This document shows positions 43,467 to 58,607 of a DNA stretch of 64,000 nt, in pieces (the stretch's first letter is position 1; each line of letters begins with the position of its first letter). The position numbers and the translations under genes are program-made. Origin of the DNA: Elmis aenea (lineage: Eukaryota; Arthropoda; Insecta; Coleoptera; Elmidae); NCBI GenBank assembly GCA_947652605.1, contig CANTFG010000006.1, forward strand, positions 60,529 through 124,528, in the 5' to 3' direction. The notes under the pieces are model-generated. The model did no database searches. It saw only the letters and a list, made by a program, of their open reading frames with translations, and was not told the origin of the DNA.

Positions 43467-45518
43467 AGTCGCTCAAGGAACATATGTATTAACTAAAGCA
43501 CGGTATTTTTAGGAAATTATTAAAAATTAAAACCAGCTCATTGAAAGACATATGCAAAACAATTGTATTCATGTAAAGAGGCGATGGATAAACTGTTTCT
43601 GTGATATACAAATCAATAATTGAAATTGTTTCGAAATAGTCGCTTAAGGAACATATGTATTAACTAAAGCACGGTATTTTTAGGAAATTATTAAAAATTA
43701 AAACCAGCTCATTGAAAGACATATGCAAAACAATTGTATTCATGTAAAGAGGCGATGGATAAACTGTTCCTGTGATATACAAATCAATAATTAAAATTGT
43801 TTCGAAATAGTCGCTCAAGGAACATATGTATTAACTAAAGCACGGTATTTTTAGGAAATTATTAAAAATTAAAACCAGCTCTTTGAAAGACATATGCAAA
43901 ACAATTGTATACATGTAAAGAGGCGATAGATAAACTGTTCCTGTAATATACAAATCAATAATTAAAATTGTTTCGAAATAGTCGCTCAAGGAACATATGT
44001 ATTAACTAAAGCACGGTATTTTTAGAAAATTATTAAAAATTAAAACCAGCTCATTGAAAGACATATGCAAAACAATTGTATTCATGTAAAGAGGCGATGG
44101 ATAAACTGTTCCTGTGATATACAAATCTATAATTAAAATTGTTTCGAAATAGTCGCTTAAGGAACATATGTATTAACTAAAGCACGGTATTTTTAGGAAA
44201 TTATTAAAAATTAAAACCAGCTCATTGAAAGACATATGCAAAACAATTGTATTCATGTAAAGAGGCGATGGATAAACTGTTCCTGTGATATACAAATCAA
44301 TAATTAAAATTGTTTAGAAATAGTCGCTCAAGAAACATATGTATTAACTAAAGCACGGTATTTTTAAGAAATTATTAAAAATTAAAACCAGCTCATTGAA
44401 AGACATATGCAAAACAATTGTATTCATGTAAAGAGGCGATGGATAAACTGTTCCTGTGATATACAAATCAATAATTAAAATTGTTTAGAAATAGTCGCTC
44501 AAGGAACATATGTATTAACTAAAGCACGGTATTTTTAGGAAATTATTAAAAATTAAAACCAGCTCATTGAAAGACATATGCAAAACAATTGTATTCATGT
44601 AAAGATGCGAAGGATAAACTTGTCCTGTGATATACAAATCAATAATTAAAATTGTTTAAAAATAGTCGCTCAAGGAACATATGTATTAACTAAAGCACGG
44701 TATTTTTAGGAAATCATTAAAAATTAAAACCAGCTCATTGAAAGACATATGCAAAACAATTGTATTCATGTAAAGAGGCGATGGATAAACTGTTTCTGTG
44801 ATATACAAATCAATAATTAAAATTGTTTCGAAATAGTCGCTCAAGGAACATATGTATTAACTAAAGCACGGTATTTTTAGGAAATTATTAAAAATTAAAA
44901 CCAGCTCATTGAAAGATATATGCAAAACAATTGTATTCATGTAAAGAGGCGATTGATAAACTGTTCCTGTGATATACCAATCAATAATTAAAATTGTTTA
45001 GAAATAGTCGCTCAAGGAACATATGTATTAACTAAAGCACGGTATTTTTAGGAAATTATTAAAAATTAAAACCAGCTCATTGAAAGACATATGCAAAACA
45101 ATTGTATTCATATAAAGAGGCGATGGATAAACTGTTTCTGTGATATACAAATCAATAATTAAAATTGTTTCAAAATAGTCGCTCAAGGAACATATGTATT
45201 AACTAAAGCACGGTATTTTTAGGAAATTATTAAAAATTAAAACCAGCTCATTGAAAGACATATGCAAAACAATTGTATTCATGTAAAGATGCGAAGGATA
45301 AACTTGTCCTGTGATATACAAATCAATAATTAAAATTGTTTCGAAATAGTCGCTCAAGGAACATAATATGTATTAACTAAAGCACGGTATTTTTAGGAAA
45401 TTATTAAAAATTAAAACCAGCTCATTGAAAGACATATGCAATACAATTGTATTCATGTAAAGAGACGATGGATAAACTGTTTCTGTGATATACAAATCAA
45501 TAATTAAAATTGTTTCGA
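43467..45518. repeat. 12-monomer HOR (2052 bp), copy 2
   Basis: Tandem sister of the preceding block. It differs by a 3-base insertion at about 45363 (ACATAATATGTATT) and a few single bases. Related but older copies of the same series lie around 46.8-47.6, 49.2-50.9, 53.6-55.2 and 56.4-58.4 kb. Confidence 0.7.
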
Positions 45519-48500
45519 AATAGTCGCTCAAGGAACATATGTATTAACTAAAGCACGGTATTTTTAGGAAATTATTAAAAATTAAAACCAGCTCATTGAA
45601 AGATATATGCAAAACAATTGTATTCATGTAAAGAGGCGATGGATAAACTGTTCCTGTGATATACAAATCAATAATTAAAATTGTTTCGAAATAGTCGCTC
45701 AAGGAACATATGTATTAACTAAAGCACGGTATTTTTAAGACATTATTAAAAATTAAAACCAGCTCATTGAAAGACATATGCAAAACAATTGTATTCATGT
45801 AAAAAGGCGATGGATAAACTGTTCCTGTCATATACAAATCAATAATTAAAATTGTTTAGAAATAGTCGCTCAAGGAACATATGTATTAACTAAAGCACTG
45901 TATTTTTAGGAAATTATTAAAAATTAAAACCAGCTCATTGAAAGACATATGCAAAACAATTGTATTCATGTAAAGAGGCGATGGATAAACTGTTCCTGTG
46001 ATATACAAATCAATAATTAAAATTGTTTAGAAATAGTCGCTCAAGGAACATATGTATTAACTAAAGCACGGTATTTTTAGAAAATTATTAAAAATTAAAA
46101 CCAGCTTATTGAAAGACATATACAAAACAATTGTATTCATGTAAAGAGGCGATGGATAAACTGTTTCTGTGATATACAAATCAATAATTAAAATTGTTTC
46201 GAAATAGTCGCTCAAGGAACATATGTATGAACTAAAGCACGGTATTTTTTGGAAATCATTAAAAATTAAAACCAGCTCATTGAAAGACATATGCAAAACA
46301 ATTGTATTCATGTAAAGAGGCGATGGATAAACTGTTCCAGTGATATACAAATCAATAATTGAAATTGTTTCGAAATAGTCGCTTAAGGAACATATGTATT
46401 AACTAAAGCACGGTATTTTTAGGAAATTATTAAAAATTAAAACCAGCGCTTTGAAAGACATATGCAAAACAATTGTATTCATGTAAAGAGGCGATGGATA
46501 AACTGTTCCTGTGATATACAAATCAATAATTAAAATTGTTCAGAAATAGTCGCTCAAGGAATATATGTATTAACTAAAGCACGGTATTTTTAGGAAATTA
46601 TTAAAAATTAAAACCAGCTCATTGAAAGACATATGCAAAACAATTGTATTCATGTAAAGAAGCGATGGATAAACTGTTCCTGTGATATACAAATCAATAA
46701 TTAAAATTGTTTAGAAATAGTCGCTCAAGGAACATATGTATTAACTAAAGCACGGTATTTTTAGGAAATTATTAAAAATTAAAACCAGCTCATTGAAAGA
46801 CATATGCAAAACAATTGTATTCATGTAAAGAGGCGATGGATAAACTGTTTCTGTGATATACAAATCAATAATTGAAATTGTTTCGAAATAGTCGCTTAAG
46901 GAACATATGTATTAACTAAAGCACGGTATTTTTAGGAAATTATTAAAAATTAAAACCAGCTCATTGAAAGACATATGCAAAACAATTGTATTCATGTAAA
47001 GAGGCGATGGATAAACTGTTCCTGTGATATACAAATCAATAATTAAAATTGTTTCGAAATAGTCGCTCAAGGAACATATGTATTAACTAAAGCACGGTAT
47101 TTTTAGGAAATTATTAAAAATTAAAACCAGCGCTTTGAAAGACATATGCAAAACAATTGTATACATGTAAAGAGGCGATAGATAAACTGTTCCTGTAATA
47201 TACAAATCAATAATTAAAATTGTTTCGAAATAGTCGCTCAAGGAACATATGTATTAACTAAAGCACGGTATTTTTAGAAAATTATTAAAAATTAAAACCA
47301 GCTCATTGAAAGACATATGCAAAACAATTGTATTCATGTAAAGAGGCGATGGATAAACTGTTCCTGTGATATACAAATCTATAATTAAAATTGTTTCGAA
47401 ATAGTCGCTTAAGGAACATATGTATTAACTAAAGCACGGTATTTTTAGGAAATTATTAAAAATTAAAACCAGCTCATTGAAAGACATATGCAAAACAATT
47501 GTATTCATGTAAAGAGGCGATGGATAAACTGTTCCTGTGATATACAAATCAATAATTAAAATTGTTTAGAAATAGTCGCTCAAGGAACATATGTATTAAC
47601 TAAAGCACGGTATTTTTAGGAAATTATTAAAAATTAAAACCAGCTCATTGAAAGACATATGCAAAACAATTGTATTCATGTAAAGAGGCGATGGATAAAC
47701 TGTTTCTGTGATATACAAATCAATAATTAAAATTGTTTCGAAATAGTCGCTCAAGGAACATATGTATGAACTAAAGCACGGTATTTTTTGGAAATCATTA
47801 AAAATTAAAACCAGCTCATTGAAAGACATATGCAAAACAATTGTATTCATGTAAAGAGGCGATGGATAAACTGTTCCAGTGATATACAAATCAATAATTG
47901 AAATTGTTTCGAAATAGTCGCTTAAGGAACATATGTATTAACTAAAGCACGGTATTTTTAGGAAATTATTAAAAATTAAAACCAGCTCTTTGAAAGACAT
48001 ATGCAAAACAATTGTATTCATGTAAAGAGGCGATGGATAAACTGTTCCTGTGATATACAAATCAATAATTAAAATTGTTTCGAAATAGTCGCTCAAGGAA
48101 CATATGTATTAACTAAAGCACGGTATTTTTAGGAAATTATTAAAAATTAAAACCAGCTCATTGAAAGACATATGCAATACAATTGTATTCATGTAAAGAG
48201 ACGATGGATAAACTGTTTCTGTGATATACAAATCAATAATTAAAATTGTTTCGAAATAGTCGCTCAAGGAACATATGTATTAACTAAAGCACGGTATTTT
48301 TAGGAAATTATTAAAAATTAAAACCAGCTCATTGAAAGACATATGCAAAACAATTGTATTCATGTAAAGAGGCTATGGATAAACTGTTCCTGTGATATAC
48401 AAATCAATAATTAAAATTGTTTAAAAATAGTCGCTCAAGGAACATATGTATTAACTAAAGCACGGTATTTTTAGGAAATCATTAAAAATTAAAACCAGCT

Positions 48501-50399
48501 CATTGAAAGACATATGCAAAACAATTGTATTCATGTAAAGAGGCGATGGATAAACTGTTTCTGTGATATACAAATCAATAATTAAAATTGTTTCGAAATA
48601 GTCGCTCAAGGAACATATGTATTAACTAAAGCACGGTATTTTTAGGAAATTATTAAAAATTAAAACCAGCTCATTGAAAGATATATGCAAAACAATTGTA
48701 TTCATGTAAAGAGGCGATGGATAAACTGTTCCTGTGATATACCAATCAATAATTAAAATTGTTTAGAAATAGTCGCTCAAGGAACATATGTATTAACTAA
48801 AGCACGGTATTTTTAGGAAATTATTAAAAATTAAAACCAGCTCATTGAAAGACATATGCAAAACAATTGTATTCATATAAAGAGGCGATGGATAAACTGT
48901 TCCTGTGATATACAAATCAATAATTAAAATTGTTTCAAAATAGTCGCTCAAGGAACATATGTATTAACTAAAGCACGGTATTTTTAGGAAATTATTAAAA
49001 ATTAAAACCAGCTCACTGAAAGACATATGCAAAACAATTGTATTCATGTAAAGATGCGAAGGATAAACTTGTCCTGTGATATACAAATCAATAATTTAAA
49101 TTGTTTCGAAATAGTCGCTCAAGGAACATATGTATTAACTAAAGCACGGTATTTTTAGGAAATTATTAAAAATTAAAACCAGCTCATTGAAAGACATATG
49201 CAAAACAATTGTATACATGTAAAGAGGCGATAGATAAACTGTTCCTGTAATATACAAATCAATAATTAAAATTGTTTCGAAATAGTCGCTCAAGGAACAT
49301 ATGTATTAACTAAAGCACGGTATTTTTAGAAAATTATTAAAAATTAAAACCAGCTCATTGAAAGACATATGCAAAACAATTGTATTCATGTAAAGAGGCG
49401 ATGGATAAACTGTTCCTGTGATATACAAATCTATAATTAAAATTGTTTCGAAATAGTCGCTTAAGGAACATATGTATTAACTAAAGCACGGTATTTTTAG
49501 GAAATTATTAAAAATTAAAACCAGCTCATTGAAAGACATATGCAAAACAATTGTATTCATGTAAAGAGGCGATGGATAAACTGTTCCTGTGATATACAAA
49601 TCAATAATTAAAATTGTTTAGAAATAGTCGCTCAAGAAACATATGTATTAACTAAAGCACGGTATTTTTAAGAAATTATTAAAAATTAAAACCAGCTCAT
49701 TGAAAGACATATGCAAAACAATTGTATTCATGTAAAGAGGCGATGGATAAACTGTTCCTGTGATATACAAATCAATAATTAAAATTGTTTAGAAATAGTC
49801 GCTCAAGGAACATATGTATTAACTAAAGCACGGTATTTTTAGGAAATTATTAAAAATTAAAACCAGCTCATTGAAAGACATATGCAAAACAATTGTATTC
49901 ATGTAAAGATGCGAAGGATAAACTTGTCCTGTGATATACAAATCAATAATTAAAATTGTTTAGAAATAGTCGCTCAAGGAACATATGTATTAACTAAAGC
50001 ACGGTATTTTTAGGAAATCATTAAAAATTAAAACCAGCTCATTGAAAGACATATGCAAAACAATTGTATTCATGTAAAGAGGCGATGGATAAACTGTTTC
50101 TGTGATATACAAATCAATAATTAAAATTGTTTCGAAATAGTCGCTCAAGGAACATATGTATTAACTAAAGCACGGTATTTTTAGGAAATTATTAAAAATT
50201 AAAACCAGCTCATTGAAAGATATATGCAAAACAATTGTATTCATGTAAAGAGGCGATGGATAAACTGTTCCTGTGATATACCAATCAATAATTAAAATTG
50301 TTTAGAAATAGTCGCTCAAGGAACATATGTATTAACTAAAGCACGGTATTTTTAGGAAATTATTAAAAATTAAAACCAGCTCATTGAAAGACATATGCA

Positions 50400-51650
50400 A
50401 AACAATTGTATTCATATAAAGAGGCGATGGATAAACTGTTCCTGTGATATACAAATCAATAATTAAAATTGTTTCAAAATAGTCGCTCAAGGAACATAAT
50501 TATGTATTAACTAAAGCACGGTATTTTTAGGAAATTATTAAAAATTAAAACCAGCTCATTGAAAGACATATGCAAAACAATTGTATTCATGTAAAGATGC
50601 GAAGGATAAACTTGTCCTGTGATATACAAATCAATAATTAAAATTGTTTCGAAATAGTCGCTCAAGGAACATATGTATTAACTAAAGCACGGTATTTTTA
50701 GGAAATTATTAAAAATTAAAACCAGCTCATTGAAAGACATATGCAATACAATTGTATTCATGTAAAGAGACGATGGATAAACTGTTTCTGTGATATACAA
50801 ATCAATAATTAAAATTGTTTCGAAATAGTCGCTCAAGGAACATATGTATTAACTAAAGCACGGTATTTTTAGGAAATTATTAAAAATTAAAACCAGCTCA
50901 TTGAAAGATATATGCAAAACAATTGTATTCATGTAAAGAGGCGATGGATAAACTGTTCCTGTGATATACAAATCAATAATTAAAATTGTTTCGAAATAGT
51001 CGCTCAAGGAACATATGTATTAACTAAAGCACGGTATTTTTAGGAAATTATTAAAAATTAAAACCAGCTCTTTGAAAGACATATGCAAAACAATTGTATT
51101 CATGTAAAGAGGCGATGGATAAACTGTTCCTGTGATATACAAATCAATAATTAAAATTGTTTAGAAATAGTCGCTCAAGGAACATATGTATTAACTAAAG
51201 CACGGTATTTTTAGGAAATTATTAAAAATTAAAACCAGCTCATTGAAAGACATATGCAAAACAATTGTATTTATGTAAAGAGGCGATGGATAAACTGTTC
51301 CTGTGATATACAAATCAATAATTAAAATTGTTTAGAAATAGTCGCTCAAGGAACATATGTATTAACTAAAGCACGGTATTTTTAGGAAATTATTAAAAAT
51401 TAAAACCAGCTCATTGAAAGATATATGCAAAACAATTGTATTCATGTAAACAGGCGATGGATAAACTGTTCCTGTGATATACAAATCAATAATTAAAATT
51501 GTTTCGAAATAGTCGCTCAAGGAACATATGTATTAACTAAAGCACGGTATTTTTAGGAAATTATTAAAAATTAAAACCAGCTCATTGAAAGACATATGCA
51601 AAACAATTGTATTCATGTAAAGAGGCGATGGATAAACTGTTCCTGTGATA
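50400..51650. repeat. Satellite block with a paralogue at about 61.6-62.8 kb
   Basis: The order GATATATG, CTCTTTG, TATTTATG, GATATATG/GTAAACAGG is shared. The rare GTAAACAGG change (51451) reappears at 62647 and TTATG (51271) at 62467, both at an offset of 11196 bp. The copy here has a 4-base insertion at about 50497 (ACATAATTATGTATT) that the other lacks. Confidence 0.65.
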
Positions 51651-53700
51651 TACAAATCAATAATTAAAATTGTTTAGAAATAGTCGCTCAAGGAACATAT
51701 GTATTAACTAAAGCACGGTATTTTTGGGAAATCATTAAAAATTAAAACTAGCTCATTGAAAGACATATGCAAAACAATTGTATTTATGTAAAGAGGCGAT
51801 GGATAAACTGTTTCTGTGATATACAAATCAATAATTAAAATTGTTTCGAAATAGTCGCTCAAGGAACATATGTATTAACTAAAGCACGGTATTTTTAGAA
51901 AATTATTAAAAATTAAAACCAGCTCATTGAAAGACATATGCAAAACAATTGTATTCATGTAAAGAGGCGATGGATAAACTGTTTCTGTGATATACAAATC
52001 AATAATTAAAATTGTTTCGAAATAGTCGCTCAAGGAACATATGTATTAACTAAAGCACGGTATTTTTAGGAAATTATTAAAAATTAAAACCAGCTCATTG
52101 AAAGACATATGCAAAACAATTGTATTCATGTAAAGAGGCGATGGATAAACTGTTTCTGTGATATAAAAATCAAGAATTAAAATTGTTTCGAAATAGTCGC
52201 TCAAGGAACATATGTATTAACTAAAGCACGGTATTTTTAGGAAATTATTAAAAATTAAAACCAGCTCATTGAAAGACATATGCAAAACAATTGTATTCAT
52301 GTAAAGAGGCGATGGATAAACTGTTTCTGTGATATAAAAATCAATAATTAAAATTGTTTCGAAATAGTCGCTCAAGGAACATATGTATTAACTAAAGCAC
52401 GGTATTTTTAGGAAATTATTAAAAATTAAAACCAGCTCATTGAAAGACATATGCAAAACAATTGTATTCATGTAAAGAGGCGATGGATAAACTGTTCCTG
52501 TGACATACCAATCAATAATTAAAATTGTTTAGAAATAGTCGCCCAAGGAACATATGTATTAACTAAAGCACGGTATTTTTAGGAAATTATTAAAAATTAA
52601 AACCAGCTCATTGAAAGACATATGCAAAACAAATGTATTCATGTAAAGAGGCGATGGATAAACTGTTCCTGTGATATACAAATCAATAATTAAAATTGTT
52701 CAGAAATAGTCGCTCAAGGAACATATGTATTAACTAAAGCACGGTATTTTTAGGAAATTATTAAAAATTAAAACCAGCTCATTGAAAGACATATGCAAAA
52801 CAATTGTATTCATGTAAAGAGGCGATGGATAAACTGTTCCTGTGATATACAAATCAATAATTGAAATTGTTTCGAAATAGTCGCTCAAGGAACATATGTA
52901 TTAACTAAAGCACGGTATTTTTAGGAAATTATTAAAAATTAAAACCAGCTCATTGAAAGACATATGCAAAACAATTGTATTCATGTAAAGAGGCGATGGA
53001 TAAACTGTTCCTGTGATATACAAATCAATAATTAAAATTGTTTAGAAATAGTCGCTCAAGGAACATATGTATTAACTAAAGCACGGTATTTTTAGGAAAT
53101 CATTAAAAATTAAAACCAGCTCATTGAAAGACATATGCAAAACAATTGTATTCATGTAAAGAGGCGATGGATAAACTGTTCCTGTGATATACAAATCAAT
53201 AATTAAAATTGTTCAGAAATAATCGCTCAAGGAACATATGTATTAACTAAAGCACGGTATTTTTAGGAAATTATTAAAAATTAAAACCAGCTCATTGAAA
53301 GACATATGCAAAACAATTGTATTCATGTAAAGAGGCGATGGATAAACTGTTCCTGTGATATACAAATCAATAATTGAAATTGTTTCGAAATAGTCGCTCA
53401 AGGAACATATGTATTAACTAAAGCATGGTATTTTTAGGAAATTATTAAAAATTAAAACCAGCTCATTGAAAGACATATGCAAAACAATTGTATTCATGTA
53501 AAGAGGCGATGGATAAACTGTTCCTGTGATATACAAATCAATAATTAAAATTGTTTCTAAATAGTCGCTCAAGGAACATATGTATTAACTAAAGCACGGT
53601 ATTTTTAGGAAATTATTAAAAATTAAAACCAGCTCATTGAAAGACATATGCAAAACAATTGTATTCATGTAAAGAGGCGATGGATAAACTGTTCCTGTGA
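51400..53700. repeat. Near-consensus stretch with weak HOR structure
   Basis: Monomers here mostly carry the common base at each diagnostic position and follow each other without the longer variant series seen elsewhere. Scattered private changes include GATATAAAAATC at 52161 and 52333, GCCCAAGG at about 52541 and AATCGCTC at about 53221. This may be a locally homogenised or more ancestral part of the array. Confidence 0.5.
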
Positions 53701-56700
53701 TATACAAATCTATAATTAAAATTGTTTCGAAATAGTCGCTTAAGGAACATATGTATTAACTAAAGCACGGTATTTTTAGGAAATTATTAAAAATTAAAAC
53801 CAGCTCATTGAAAGACATATGCAAAACAATTGTATTCATGTAAAGAGGCGATGGATAAACTGTTCCTGTGATATACAAATCAATAATTAAAATTGTTTAG
53901 AAATAGTCGCTCAAGAAACATATGTATTAACTAAAGCACGGTATTTTTAGGAAATTATTAAAAATTAAAACCAGCTCATTGAAAGACATATGCAAAACAA
54001 TTGTATTCATGTAAAGAGGCGATGGATAAACTGTTCCTGTGATATACAAATCAATAATTAAAATTGTTTAGAAATAGTCGCTCAAGGAACATATGTATTA
54101 ACTAAAGCACGGTATTTTTAGGAAATTATTAAAAATTAAAACCAGCTCATTGAAAGACATATGCAAAACAATTGTATTCATGTAAAGATGCGAAGGATAA
54201 ACTTGTCCTGTGATATACAAATCAATAATTAAAATTGTTTAAAAATAGTCGCTCAAGGAACATATGTATTAACTAAAGCACGGTATTTTTAGGAAATCAT
54301 TAAAAATTAAAACCAGCTCATTGAAAGACATATGCAAAACAATTGTATTCATGTAAAGAGGCGATGGATAAACTGTTTCTGTGATATACAAATCAATAAT
54401 TAAAATTGTTTCGAAATAGTCGCTCAAGGAACATATGTATTAACTAAAGCACGGTATTTTTAGGAAATTATTAAAAATTAAAACCAGCTCATTGAAAGAT
54501 ATATGCAAAACAATTGTATTCATGTAAAGAGGCGATGGATAAACTGTTCCTGTGATATACCAATCAATAATTAAAATTGTTTAGAAATAGTCGCTCAAGG
54601 AACATAATTATGTATTAACTAAAGCACGGTATTTTTAGGAAATTATTAAAAATTAAAACCAGCTCATTGAAAGACATATGCAAAACAATTGTATTCATAT
54701 AAAGAGGCGATGGATAAACTGTTCCTGTGATATACAAATCAATAATTAAAATTGTTTCAAAATAGTCGCTCAAGGAACATATGTATTAACTAAAGCACGG
54801 TATTTTTAGGAAATTATTAAAAATTAAAACCAGCTCACTGAAAGACATATGCAAAACAATTGTATTCATGTAAAGATGCGAAGGATAAACTTGTCCTGTG
54901 ATATACAAATCAATAATTAAAATTGTTTCGAAATAGTCGCTCAAGGAACATATGTATTAACTAAAGCACGGTATTTTAAGGAAATTATTAAAAATTAAAA
55001 CCAGCTCATTGAAAGACATATGCAATACAATTGTATTCATGTAAAGAGACGATGGATAAACTGTTTCTGTGATATACAAATCAATAATTAAAATTGTTTT
55101 GAAATAGTCGCTCAAGGAACATATGTATTAACTAAAGCACGGTATTTTTAGGAAATTATTAAAAATTAAAACCAGCTCATTGAAAGATATATGCAAAACA
55201 ATTGTATTCATGTAAAGAGGCGATGGATAAACTGTTCCTGTGATATACAAATCAATAATTAAAATTGTTTCGAAATAGTCGCTCAAGGAACATATGTATT
55301 AACTAAAGCACGGTATTTTTAAGACATTATTAAAAATTAAAACCAGCTCATTGAAAGACATATGCAAAACAATTGTATTCATGTAAAAAGGCGATGGATA
55401 AACTGTTCCTGTCATATACAAATCAATAATTAAAATTGTTTAGAAATAGTCGCTCAAGGAACATATGTATTAACTAAAGCACTGTATTTTTAGGAAATTA
55501 TTAAAAATTAAAACCAGCTCATTGAAAGACATATGCAAAACAATTGTATTCATGTAAAGAGGCGATGGATAAACTGTTCCTGTGATATACAAATCAATAA
55601 TTAAAATTGTTTAGAAATAGTCGCTCAAGGAACATATGTATTAACTAAAGCACGGTATTTTTAGGAAATTATTAAAAATTAAAACCAGCTCATTGAAAGA
55701 CATATGCAAAACAATTGTATTCATGTAAAGAGGCGATGGATAAACTGTTTCTGTGATATACAAATCAATAATTAAAATTGTTTCGAAATAGTCGCTCAAG
55801 GAACATATGTATGAACTAAAGCACGGTATTTTTTGGAAATCATTAAAAATTAAAACCAGCTCATTGAAAGACATATGCAAAACAATTGTATTCATGTAAA
55901 GAGGCGATGGATAAACTGTTCCAGTGATATACAAATCAATAATTAAAATTGTTTCGAAATAGTCGCTTAAGGAACATATGTATTAACTAAAGCACGGTAT
56001 TTTTAGGAAATTATTAAAAATTAAAACCAGCTCTTTGAAAGACATATGCAAAACAATTGTATTCATGTAAAGAGGCGATGGATAAACTGTTCCTGTGATA
56101 TACAAATCAATAATTAAAATTGTTCAGAAATAGTCGCTCAAGGAATATATGTATTAACTAAAGCACGGTATTTTTAGGAAATTATTAAAAATTAAAACCA
56201 GCTCATTGAAAGACATATGCAAAACAATTGTATTCATGTAAAGAGGCGATGGATAAACTGTTCCTGTGATATACAAATCAATAATTAAAATTGTTTAGAA
56301 ATAGTCGCTCAAGGAACATATGTATTAACTAAAGCACGGTATTTTTAGGAAATTATTAAAAATTATAACCAGCTCAATGAAAGACATATGCAAAACAATT
56401 GTATTCATGTAAAGAGGCGATGGATAAACTGTTTCTGTGATATACAAATCAATAATTGAAATTGTTTCGAAATAGTCGCTTAAGGAACATATGTATTAAC
56501 TAAAGCACGGTATTTTTAGGAAATTATTAAAAATTAAAACCAGCTCATTGAAAGACATATGCAAAACAATTGTATTCATGTAAAGAGGCGATGGATAAAC
56601 TGTTCCTGTGATATACAAATCAATAATTAAAATTGTTTCGAAATAGTCGCTCAAGGAACATATGTATTAACTAAAGCACGGTATTTTTAGGAAATTATTA

Positions 56701-58607
56701 AAAATTAAAACCAGCTCTTTAAAAGACATATGCAAAACAATTGTATACATGTAAAGAGGCGATAGATAAACTGTTCCTGTAATATACAAATCAATAATTA
56801 AAATTGTTTCGAAATAGTCGCTCAAGGAACATATGTATTAACTAAAGCACGGTATTTTTAGAAAATTATTAAAAATTAAAACCAGCTCATTGAAAGACAT
56901 ATGCAAAACAATTGTATTCATGTAAAGAGGCGATGGATAAACTGTTCCTGTGATATACAAATCAATAATTAAAATTGTTTCGAAATAGTCGCTTAAGGAA
57001 CATATGTATTAACTAAAGCACGGTATTTTTAGGAAATTATTAAAAATTAAAACCAGCTCATTGAAAGACATATGCAAAACAATTGTATTCATGTAAAGAG
57101 GCGATGGATAAACTGTTCCTGTGATATACAAATCAATAATTAAAATTGTTTAGAAATAGTCGCTCAAGAAACATATGTATTAACTAAAGCACGGTATTTT
57201 TAAGAAATTATTAAAAATTAAAACCAGCTCATTGAAAGACATATGCAAAACAATTGTATTCATGTAAAGAGGCGATGGATAAACTGTTCCTGTGATATAC
57301 AAATCAATAATTAAAATTGTTTAGAAATAGTCGCTCAAGGAACATATGTATTAACTAAAGCACGGTATTTTTAGGAAATTATTAAAAATTAAAACCAGCT
57401 CATTGAAAGACATATGCAAAACAATTGTATTCATGTAAAGATGCGAAGGATAAACTTGTCCTGTGATATACAAATCAATAATTAAAATTGTTTAAAAATA
57501 GTCGCTCAAGGAACATATGTATTAACTAAAGCACGGTATTTTTAGGAAATCATTAAAAATTAAAACCAGCTCATTGAAAGACATATGCAAAACAATTGTA
57601 TTCATGTAAAGAGGCGATGGATAAACTGTTTCTGTGATATACAAATCAATAATTAAAATTGTTTCGAAATAGTCGCTCAAGGAACATATGTATTAACTAA
57701 AGCACGGTATTTTTAGGAAATTATTAAAAATTAAAACCAGCTCATTGAAAGATATATGCAAAACAATTGTATTCATGTAAAGAGGCGATGGATAAACTGT
57801 TCCTGTGATATACCAATCAATAATTAAAATTGTTTAGAAATAGTCGCTCAAGGAACATATGTATTAACTAAAGCACGGTATTTTTAGGAAATTATTAAAA
57901 ATTAAAACCAGCTCATTGAAAGACATATGCAAAACAATTGTATTCATATAAAGAGGCGATGGATAAACTGTTCCTGTGATATACAAATCAATAATTAAAA
58001 TTGTTTTAAAATAGTCGCTCAAGGAACATATGTATTAACTAAAGCACGGTATTTTTAGGAAATTATTAAAAATTAAAACCAGCTCATTGAAAGACATATG
58101 CAAAACAATTGTATTCATGTAAAGATGCGAAGGATAAACTTGTCCTGTGATATACAAATCAATAATTAAAATTGTTTCGAAATAGTCGCTCAAGGAACAT
58201 ATGTATTAACTAAAGCACGGTATTTTTAGGAAATTATTAAAAATTAAAACCAGCTCATTGAAAGACATATGCAATACAATTGTATTCATGTAAAGAGACG
58301 ATGGATAAACTGTTTCTGTGATATACAAATCAATAATTAAAATTGTTTCGAAATAGTCGCTCAAGGAACATATGTATTAACTAAAGCACGGTATTTTTAG
58401 GAAATTATTAAAAATTAAAACCAGCTCATTGAAAGATATATGCAAAACAATTGTATTCATGTAAAGAGGCGATGGATAAACTGTTCCTGTGATATACAAA
58501 TTAATAATTAAAATTGTTTCGAAATAGTCGCTCAAGGAACATATGTATTAACTAAAGCACGGTATTTTTAGGAAATTATTAAAAATTAAAACCAGCTCTT
58601 TGAAAGA

